From Petrosia ficiformis (Eukaryota; Porifera; Demospongiae; Haplosclerida; Petrosiidae), in contig OX345636.1 in NCBI GenBank assembly GCA_947044365.1, positions 17,533,115 to 17,597,114 of the forward strand: 64,000 nucleotides of DNA, read 5' to 3'. How positions within the stretch are numbered: position 1 is the stretch's first letter; each line of letters starts with the position of its first letter. The position numbers and the translations under genes are program-made. Under the pieces are notes generated by a model. It saw only the letters and a list, made by a program, of their open reading frames with translations. It was not told where the DNA came from and ran no database searches. Below are positions 43,201-55,200 of the stretch, piece by piece.

Positions 43201-46200
43201 TTGAAAATGATGATAAAACATTTGTATTATATCTCAAGACAGAGTCTCTAATCAAGGTATATAATAATAATGTAAATACCAAATACAAATTATACTTTTG
43301 TCATTGAATATCAATAATTGATGGCAGTTTTCAAGTAGTATCAATACATCATTAATGTTAGCATATGCATATATATATAAATATAAATATATATATATAT
43401 ATTTATATATACACATGTAGGCATATAGTTTATACTTTATATCAATATAAAATCACCATACAGTAACAGTAATTACCTTAGTTCTACTGTCAGTATAGTA
43501 TAGTAATTACTGTCTCACTACTGTGGTGTTGAATTGACATGTACAGCAGCTACTGTTAAAACTACTGTTGAACTACTGTAGTGTGATAATGAAACTACTG
43601 AGTAATTACTGTACTGTATGGTGACTTGACATACACTGTATGTAAGCTACACAGCTATATCTATCTAAGCCATTATATATACATGTAGTCTCGTCCACAG
43701 CCATCCATGCTCTTAACAAGCAAGCGCTCATTAAGTGTGTGTGTAGCTGGGGATGAGACTATAATAACTATATTCAGTCAATTGTTACATCATATTACAA
43801 GCCACACAAATGATTTGTGTGTATTCCATCACATGTGTAATGACTTGTTTGTTAACAAATCAAACTAAACATACTAGTTTTAAACAACAAGGCACCCAGA
43901 CTATGATGAGAATGATAATACATATCTGTAAAATCAACTAATACCTTGTAAATAAATGTTTATGTTTATTTATATTGTAAATTCAATGAATAACTCAACA
44001 ATGATTAGTCACATTCAATATAAATGAAATATAAAGATATAAATCAGCCACTTATATACTGTTAAATAACATCTTATCATTGACAAATATTACCAGTAGT
44101 TCATTATGGGTGTTCTGATGTTCCTGTATACAGTATTTGTGTTCTACTTCACTTCTAATATCAATCCTGTCTATGGTATTTGTAATGAGGATAAATTGAC
44201 TACGATAAATCCAACTATTACAGCACAACATTCGGTGAGTGTAAGCAATTTTTTTCCATTACAGTATTATTACTGATAAAACATGTATACGTAGGTGACT
44301 ACAGCTACCATGCTGCCTTCACTTGCATCAACAAGCCAAGCAGTGGATCAAACTACATTACCTTCTATTGCTACAGATAATGAGGATGAATTGACTATGA
44401 TAACTCCAACTATTACAGCACAACGTCTAGTGAGTATAAGCCAGTTAAATAATATATTACTGATAAAGCATGTACATGTAGGTGACTACAGCTACCATGC
44501 TCGCTACCGTGCTGGCATCAACAAGCCAAGCAGTGGATCCAACGATTACTACAACTACATTACCTTCTATTGTTACAAGTAATGAGGATGTATCGACTAC
44601 AACAACTCCAACTATTACAGCACAACGTCTAGTGAGTATAAGCACTGTTATGCATTGAAAAAATTATTAATTTAAATATTACTCATAAAACATGTAGGTG
44701 TCTAGTGCTACTGTGCTGGCATCAACAAGCCAAGCAGTGGATCCAACGATTACTACAGAACAATTACCTTCTTTGTCAAACTCTATTGTTACCGGTAAAT
44801 CAGACACAAGTGGAACAACTGTGATACCACTCTCTCCAACACCTTCTGGTACAGATACATCAGTGGACACAACACCTACACCAATTATATCTGATCTACA
44901 ACATGAAACATTTGTTAACTTCAGTAAAGATATACTTGAAGAGTTGGCTGATATCAAACAACAATATGAAGACTTCAATTCTCAAATCTTGAATCTTCTT
45001 ACCTTATTACTACCTAAACCCACATCATGTTCTGAAGTTAAACAAAGATGGCCAAACAGTCCCTCAGGTTTCTACGATATAACTAATTCAACAGGCTATG
45101 TGGCGAAAGTCTACTGTCACATGACAAAGTTGTGTGATAGTGATGGACCTTGGACTAGAGTAGCACATCTTAATATGTCTAATCCAAGTGATGAATGTCC
45201 AGAAGGATTTCATGAGTATGATGAAAATGGTGTACGTGGGTGTGGACGTCAAACCAGCTCAGGAGGTAGTTGTCAATCTACCAAATACCAAATTCACAAC
45301 ACAGTGTATACACAAGTATGTGGACGAGTATATGGATATGGGTATCACACACTTGATGGTGTGTATCGTTACAACAATCATTATACAAACAACATCAATG
45401 CTCCCTATATAGATGGAGTAAGTCTGACTTATGGCAATCCACGAAAGCATCTCTGGACTTTCATTGCTGGGTATTCACGTATAGGACTAGGTACATGTCC
45501 CTGCGTTTCATCCAGCTCAGTAACTGCTCCAGCAATCATTGGTAATGACTATTATTGTGAATCACATGATAGAGGGCTAACAACAGATCCACTTTGGGAT
45601 GGTAAAGACTGCTGGACTCAAGAAAACCAGGATTGTTGTCAAAACCCTAATCTACCATGGTTTCACAAGACTCTAGATCAAGTTACATCAGATGATATTG
45701 AGTTGAGGGTGTGTTGTGACCAGGGCACAACTGATGAAGATGTTCCCGTTCATTTGTATGATATATATGTTAAATAGATTTCTCATCTCTGATTGTTTAT
45801 TGTTTTTTTTTATGTGTATAGAAACAGATTACATGTTTTTTAGGCCATTAAACATAATAATATGTTATTTTGTTGTAGTTTCTTTTGAGTGGAAACAAAT
45901 TTCATTAAAAACAGATGAATGAAGAACTAACAAATGAACTACATTGTATGACATTATTAAATTAACGTTAGATAATGATCTACCATGGGAACACATTAAG
46001 CACTATGATCTACATTGTATATGTCACAACCTAAAACCACAAAATTACTTCAGAAGTACTACATGTATATAATTATATATATATACATATATATATATAT
46101 ATACATGTTTTTGTATATATATATATATATATACATACATGTAGTACTTCTCTTATTTATAATTACATTTCTTTACTTAATTGTAACTGTAAAAACTGTG

Positions 46201-49200
46201 TATCAAATATTCTATGATTAGAAACACTGTATCTCCAAGAGTATTGCTGAAGAAAGGATTTTTTACAAGTACATTATAGTAACTTGTCTAGTATATTGTA
46301 GCTGTTTGAGTGTGTGTAATTACACATGTATATAATACTTTTGTATAAAAGTTACATTTTATATAATTATAGACAAAAATTCCTTCAGCACTATTCCACA
46401 ATCACAGCCTCCTTCCAATAATATCTCAATACATGTACAACATATACATGTACATGGCAGATCTTCTGTGACATTTTGTGATATCCAATATGAAATTGAT
46501 GTCATCTTCGCATATGTGTAGCAAACACATGTAACATTGTTAGCGAACATTTTCAGTATTGGAAATAAATTTAATATTGCTTTTTTTATCAGCAATACAT
46601 CAATATTACTTTGCTGGATTCAGACTCTACCGCACTAGATACATAGTGGAGCAATCAATTAAACACAAGTACATGTACATGTACATGTACATGTACATGT
46701 ACATGTACATGTACATAAGATAACAGATAACACTAATGTACATGTATTAATTGTACAAGGTATATAGTCAAACTATAGTGATTGGATAAGCATAGAATAT
46801 TATTTCCCCGATCCTTTGTCAGTAATATACAGCTCCATCACATGTGAAAAGAATACTGTCTTTAATCCTCATAATGCCTTCAGCACGACTAATAGTAATA
46901 GCTGTGTTAATAACATTCCCAGTCCCTCATAGAGCAGTCAAATAGGCGTGAACTTGATTATCTAACTCCTCCCTAAGAAGCAAAGCATGTCCTCCTTATC
47001 AATGTGGAAGTTCAGTCCCTTCAGTTCTCTGATTCTTTATTTCTGGACCTGTAGATGTTTCTCTAATCTTGAATGCTGCTCTGTTTTAACTGAGGATAAT
47101 CTTTTGCATATACATGTATGTACCAGAGATAACTCCCTGCTCAGCTACTTTCCTTCAATCTGAGTTTCTGTTCAGCTGCGTATCTCAAATACAGTCCTCT
47201 TCTGTCGTTGTTAAACGTGATCACAATCTTCACAATCAAGTTACAGCTGGAACAGAAGACGAAGGTATAGTTCTTATGAGCAAGCATCGAAGGTATGGTA
47301 GTCCTTCTTTGTTATGAAGTTTGAAGTAGTAGAATAAAGCCATGAGCTGCACGTGTACAATTTAAAGGGGTGTGGCTCAAAGAACAGGGAAATGTTTGCA
47401 AGCGAAGTTTTTGTTGCTTTGTCTCAATTACAAAACAATAAACCCTCAAAAATATTTGACTATGCAGTAGATCATTACACAATTTTGTGTAAGTAGGTTT
47501 TGAGTAAGTATATGTATTTGTATGATTGCGTAATACGTATGTATACTATATGTACATATGTACATGTACATACGCATGCACATACGTACATGTACATACA
47601 TATGTATGGATGTACATGTATGTATATGTATGTTCCAAGAGTAATGACATTTTCAAATTGTAACTTACATTGTGTATATAATACACACTGTAACTTCTAA
47701 CTTCTCAAGTGCAATACACAATTTTCAATAAAAATGAAAGAAGATGTACGGATGTCAAAACTCCAAAAGGAAGCAAAGATCAGGTGGGTAATACAGGCGG
47801 TACATGTACATGTATAATCGAGGTCAAGCGTCAATAAAATTAAACAAACCACTTCCATATAACCCAACATACATGTACATGTATAATCGAGGTCAAGCGT
47901 CAATAAAATTAAACAAACCACTTCCATATAACCCAACATACATGTAAGTACTTACATGTATGTTGGGTTATATATACATGTACAAGTACATGTATGGAAG
48001 TGGTTCTTTTTTTTTAATTTCGTTGATAGTGCCAGTGTGAAAGGTCAGCTATAATTATATATAATATTACATTCTACATCTCCAACAACATCACGATATA
48101 AGATAAAGATGCATTTCACTTGTTATTATGGGACTTACCCCAGGAGCATCAGGACTATTGTAGTATTTGTTGGAAGGTAGAGTTCTAAGAAGATCGAGTT
48201 CAATTTGGTTCAAAGCTACAGAAGGTTGTCCAGCCTAAAGTAAACAAGACAATACGTACATGTAAAAACTTGTCAATTTTATATACATGTACACTGTAAA
48301 AGGCATAAATATTTTGCAGTTAAGAGTAACAATGAATTGAAGCATGACTGTTTGACATCCCCGTTAGTTGGCCATTTCATACAGGAAGCCATTTACATTT
48401 ATAATTATTGGTATCTTGTCTATTGTCATTTTGAATAAAAAGTTTCAAGAAAAATACTGCAAATCACCACGGAGAACGTTATTGCCCACTCCCAAAGTCT
48501 TCTGACAATTCTATCTTAAAGACATTAAAAAATACATTTAAAAGAGAAAAAGGTTGACAACTTTTCATATACACATGTATATGTATTCATTTATAAGGTA
48601 AGTATTAGTAATAATTATAATTATTCCCAACTAATACATGTATCTCTCATATTCACACTTACATTTTCTGCTAGTAAATGTTTATAAAGACCAGGCATCT
48701 GTTAAATAATGAAATAAATGAAATAATTAAACCTGAAAGAAAAACTAAACATCTGTGTACACATGTACATGTACATATAGCTATGTATATGTACATAGCT
48801 ATATGTGCATGTACAGATAGTTATGTACATATACATACAATGTAGCTACATTTATATGTACATATACATATAGTTATGTATGTGTACATAGCTATGTACA
48901 TGTATATGTACATGTACATATAGTTATGTATACGTACATAGCTATATGTACGTACCTGTACATATAGCTATGTACATGTACATATAGCTATGTACATGTA
49001 CATAGCTATATGTACATATAGCTATGTACATATACATAACTACAGTGTATATGTACATGTACATATAGCTACATTGTATGTACGTATATGTACATAACTA
49101 TCTGTGCATGTACATATAGCTATGTATATGTACATAGCTATATGTGCATGTGCACATACAGTACATATAGTGGTGGATGATAAAACAGTAGTACAGTTAA

Positions 49201-52200
49201 ATGTATAAATGTATACAAAACTGTTAAAATGTAAGAAGAAAGGAAAAAAAGTACATACAATAGTAACAATACATGTAATTATATCAGGAGTTTATGAGCG
49301 CAGCGAAGGAGCGTCAAACTGCTCTAAACATCTGCAAAACTCAAAATATGGTCAAAATGATGGGTTTAAGATAAGTGTTCCAAAGTGGGTGGGCAATTAT
49401 TGGAATCTAGTCATGTCGAACGAACTCGTGCAGAAGAACAGTCAAGCCACAGTCATTCGCTGTTTAGTACAGATGAAATAGCGATCAAAAGAACCAATGC
49501 ACAGATTTCTGGGATGGAACATCTCAAGTGGGACACTTTAAACTAACTGGAAGCCCAAACCGCAAGTTCCACAAGCCAAGAAGAAACTTGAGAAGAAAGC
49601 TTGAATACAAGGCGGTTTCAAATCCTGCTCCAGGTAACACACAGCAAATTGCCTTATATGGAAAACCACTATAAGCTTATAGTGGTTTTCCATATAAGGC
49701 AATTTGCACAGGTGTGATTCGACAACAAATGGTTTGCAAAATATACTGTTGTTTGACACTCACTTTGCAGTGCTTTGTGGCGCTCATAAGCTACTGAATA
49801 TACTAAAGTCTATGCACATTCATAGTGACCTCAAAATTAGGATGTAATGACTTATACAGTATCATTGTACATGTCAATAAAAGTCACCATACAGTAATAA
49901 TAATTACCTTAGTTCCACTATCAGTAGTATAGTAATTATTGCCTCACTACTGTGGTGTTCAATTGACATGTACAGCAACTACTGTTAAAACTACTGTCGA
50001 ACTACTGTAGTGTGATAATGAAACTACCGAGTAACTAATGAGGAAGATTTACTAGATTACGATAGTGATCCTCTGGAGTGGTGGGGTAAACATCAACATC
50101 ACTACCCTACCATGGCCAAACTAGTAAGAAAGTTATGGTGTGCTCCTGCCACTAGTGTACGTTCTGAAGAATTATTCTCGTTGGCTGGAAACGTATTATC
50201 ACAACGTCGTAATAGGTTACTACCAGAAAACGTAGATCGGTTGGTATTTTTATGTAACAATATTAATGAAATAAACAAAGTTGATTAAAATTTTGTTTAC
50301 TTTTGATTACTTTACTTACGTAACTCCATTACTTTTTTGTCTTTTCTTTGGTGTTTCTTTTAATTTTAATTTTGTTATATTTTTTGATTATTTTTTTTTC
50401 AAACTGAATGAAATGTGTAATGATTATCGTGATTATTGGGATAAATGTTGATATGATAATCGGCAAACAAGGTTTTAATGATACACACCCTTAACATATA
50501 GCTATGTACATGTACATAGCTATATGTAAATGTACATATAGCTATGTACATAGCTATATGTACATAGCTACATGTATATGTACATATAGCTATGTACATA
50601 TACATAACTATATGTACATGTACATATAGCTACATTGTATGTACGTATACGTACATAACTACTGTCAAAACTACTGTCGAACTACTGTAGTGTGATAATG
50701 AAACTACTGAGTAATTACTGTACTGTATGGTGACTTTTTATATATACTACTGTATATATATATGTATACATGATTATACTGTAACTCAATAATGAAGCGA
50801 AATTACACAAAAAAGAACAGGAAAGACAATTACATGAAAATAGTGAAGGTAAAAGGTTTGTTGGTCATTCTAAACCAAAGTTATGAGGTGAATGTGAATG
50901 ACCTTGAATAATTATGTTATTGGGTTAGAAATAGTAAAACTAAAGCTAATCGCATTTTAGTAAGACATTTTGAATTTTAGTTAACTAAAATAGAGTACAT
51001 ATCAGATGCAACTTAAGAGGCACACTGGTGTGGAACGCATGCGACAATTTATTGTCGAATGCGTATATATAACTAGTTTCCACACTCCTAGTTATATATA
51101 CTTTAGTTAACTAAACCATAGTATAATACCGGTTTTAGATACTCGTTAATATTTCCAACATATATGTGAAGTGTAGAATTGATATAATTAAACATACAAA
51201 TGTGTCTCCAACATGTTCTCTGATACACCATTTCCAGATACGTCCACGATAATTCTTTGGTATGCCACATCTTATCATTGGCTTCATTGCCTTAAGTTCA
51301 TCCTGACGAAAATATATAAATACAGAATAGAAAAATGATTAAGTGACAAGTGTATATGTGATGATGATAATATGAAGTGTCTAGTGTATAATGTATATAC
51401 AATGTATAATTATTATTATATATAAAATAGAGAATCGGTCTAAACTCACAGATTCCACAAGATCTCTTCCAACAAACTGTGTCATAAAATGATCCCATTT
51501 TGCAATATGGCTGGCAACACTCTCCTATAGAATGAGAAAAAATATTATAATAAAACTACATGTACAGTACATGTAGTGTACATGTGCTGTGCGTGTACAT
51601 ACACATGTACATGTACCACTTGAAATAAATAATTATACATGTATGTATAGAACATAATGTTTAATAAAGAAAAACAATATAAATTTATCAATTACATGTA
51701 TTACTTACATGTAATTGAATTTTAAAAAATTAATAATCAAAACATTTTCTCCAGTTGCATGTGTACATTTTCATGCTTTTGCTATTGCCTTCCTACATAT
51801 ACATGTACATACATGTACATGTACATATTACATATACATGTACATACATATACATATACATGTACATACATGTACGTGTACATGTATTTTTTTAGATCAT
51901 AATTATATTAAAGTTTCTATTTCTATTTATTTCTATTTACAATATTGTGCAAACTCCGCTTATGAGATATCACGAACAGTCCAAAAGGCAGAAAGAAAAA
52001 CAAAAATAAAAGGAAAAAAAAGAAGAAAAGAGAAAAAGCTAACTACACAAAATAAGACAATACAATAAATACAATGCAAGGATGACGTACATACGATATA
52101 ATTATTTATTCGTTAATCTATATACTATAATACATGTACATACAAAGTCATCAAACATCAAATCCTATACTATAATACATGTACATACAAAGTCATCAAA

Positions 52201-55200
52201 CATCAAATCCTATACTATAATACATGTACATACAAAGTCATCAAACATTAAATCCTATACTATAATACATGTACATACAAAGTCATCAAACATCAAATCC
52301 TATACTATAATACATGTACATACAAAGTCATCAAACATCAAATCCTATACTATAATACATGTACATACAAAGTCATCAAACATCAAATCCTATACTATAA
52401 TACATGTACATACAAAGTCATCAAACATCAAATCCTATACTATAATACATGTACATACAAAGTCATCAAACATCAAATCCTATACTATAATACATGTACA
52501 TACAAAGTCATCAAACATCAAATCCTATACTATAATACACGTACATACAAAGTCATCAAACATCAAATCCTATACTATAATACATGTACATACAAAGTCA
52601 TCAAACATCAAATCCTATACTATAATACATGTACATACAAAGTCATCAAACATTAAATCCTATACTATAATACATGTACATACAAAGTCATCAAACATCA
52701 AATCCTATACTATAATACATGTACATACAAAGTCATCAAACATCAAATCCTATACTATAATACATGTACATACAAAGTCATCAAACATCAAATCCTATAC
52801 TATAATACATGTACATACAAAGTCATCAAACATCAAATCCTATACTATAATACATGTACATACAAAGTCATCAAACATCAAATCCTATACTATAATACAT
52901 GTACATACAAAGTCATCAAACATCAAATCCTATACTATAATACATGTACATACAAAGTCATCAAACATCAAATCCTATACTATAATACACGTACATACAA
53001 AGTCATCAAACATCAAATCCTATACTATAATACATGTACATACAAAGTCATCAAACATCAAATCCTACTTCTGACTTCAGTATTATTATGGCCCATAGGC
53101 CCATCCCTATGATTGCTTTCCCACGGGTTCGATGTACATGTATGTTTATATATATATATATATATATTCTTGTGTCACTTGCGTGAGTATGGGTTGTATA
53201 CGTAGTTAAGGAAGTTATGTCATTTTCGGGGGCTCGGTCAATTAATGGGCGTGGCGCGTAATAGAACACGCGCTCAAGCTCTACAGACCAGTACAGAGCA
53301 GCAGAAAGAAAGCTGATTGTAGCTTTACTAGCTTATGTAGAAACTGGAACTAATAGATGGCTATTCTTCCTGAAATATATTTCTAAAGTTCTAGAAGGTC
53401 CTTAAAAGGTAAGGAGAGTAGATAATCGTGGTTGTGTTTCAGGCATGATAAAGTCAGCCATGATTACTGAATGCTGGACACCACAAAGCATACTTTTATC
53501 TTCACTTAAATTTGTAAAGCAATCATAGGGATGTTTTTTTTCTCTATACACTTGTTATAATTATGATTGACTTAAGCTCCTACAACACTTCATGTTGCCT
53601 AATCTGTCAGTTTGAGCATGTACATGTAGTTATCCAGCAATAGCAACTATTGTTCTTCCTAGATATATACATGTACATGTACTTTAGTCCACTAAAGTAC
53701 ATGTACATGTAGTTATCCAGCAATAGCAACTATTGTTCTTCCTAGATATATACATGTACATGTACTTTAGTTCACTAAAGTACATGTACATGTAGTTATC
53801 CAGCAATAGCAACTATTGTTCTTCCTAGATATATACATGTACATGTACTTTAGTCCACTAAAGTACATGTACATGTAGTTATCCAGCAATAGCAACTATT
53901 GTTCTTCCTAGATATATACATGTACATGTACTTTAGTCCACTAAAGTACATGTACATGTAGTTATCCAGCAATAGCAACTATTGTTCTTCCTAGATATAT
54001 ACATGTACATGTACTTTAGTCCACTAAAGTACATGTACATGTAGTTATCCAGCAATAGCAACTATTGTTCTTCCTAGATATATACATGTACATGTACTTT
54101 AGTCCACTAAAGTACATGTACATGTAGTTATCCAGCAATAGCAACTATTGTTCTTCCTAGATATATACATGTACATGTACTTTAGTCCACTAAAGTACAT
54201 GTACATGTAGTTATCCAGCAATAGCAACTATTGTTCTTCCTAGATATATACATGTACATGTACTTTAGTCCACTAAAGTACATGTACATGTAGTTATCCA
54301 GCAATAGCAACTATTGTTCTTCCTAGATATATACATGTACATATACTTTAGTTCACTAAAGTACATGTACATGTAGTTATCCAGCAATAGCAACTATTGT
54401 TCTTCCTAGATATATACATGTACATGTACTTTAGTCCACTAAAGTACATGTACATGTAGTTATCCAGCAATAGATACTATTGTTCTTCCTAGATATATAC
54501 ATGTACATATACTTTAGTTCACTAAAGTACATGTACATGTAGTTATCCAGCAATAGATACTATTGTTCTTCCTAGATATATACATGTACATATACTTTAG
54601 TTCACTAAAGTACATGTACATGTAGTTATCCAGCAATAGATACTATTGTTCTTCCTAGATATATACATGTACATATACTTTAGTTCACTAAAGTACATGT
54701 ACATGTAGTTATCCAGCAATAGATACTATTGTTCTTCCTAGATATATACATGTACATATACTTTAGTTCACTAAAGTACATGTACATGTAGTTATCCAGC
54801 AATAGATACTATTGTTACGTTCTTCCTAGATATATATATACATGTACATATACTTTAGTCCACTAAAGTACATGTACTATGATGTACATGTAGTTATCCA
54901 GCAATAGATACTATTGTTCTTCCTAGACAGTTGTACATACATGTACATATACTTTAGTCCACTAAAGTACATGTACATGTTGTTATCCAGCAATAGATAC
55001 TATTGTTCTTCCTAGACAGTTGTATATACATGTACATGTACTTTAGTCCACTAAAGTACATGTACATGTAGTTAGTTATCCAGCAATAGATACTATTGTT
55101 CTTCCTAGATACATACATGTACATACAATGTATACTTTAGTCCACTAAAGTACATGTACATGTAGTTATCTAGCAATAGATACTATTCTGCTTCCTGGAT

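Noticed and set aside
52121..53067. Possible CRISPR array (regular 45-bp repeats)
   Set aside because: Repeats are contiguous without unique spacers, and the context is an animal genome.
52082..53074. 330-codon open frame of 15-residue repeats
   Set aside because: Made of a 45-bp minisatellite in an intron; a unit length divisible by three explains the open frame.
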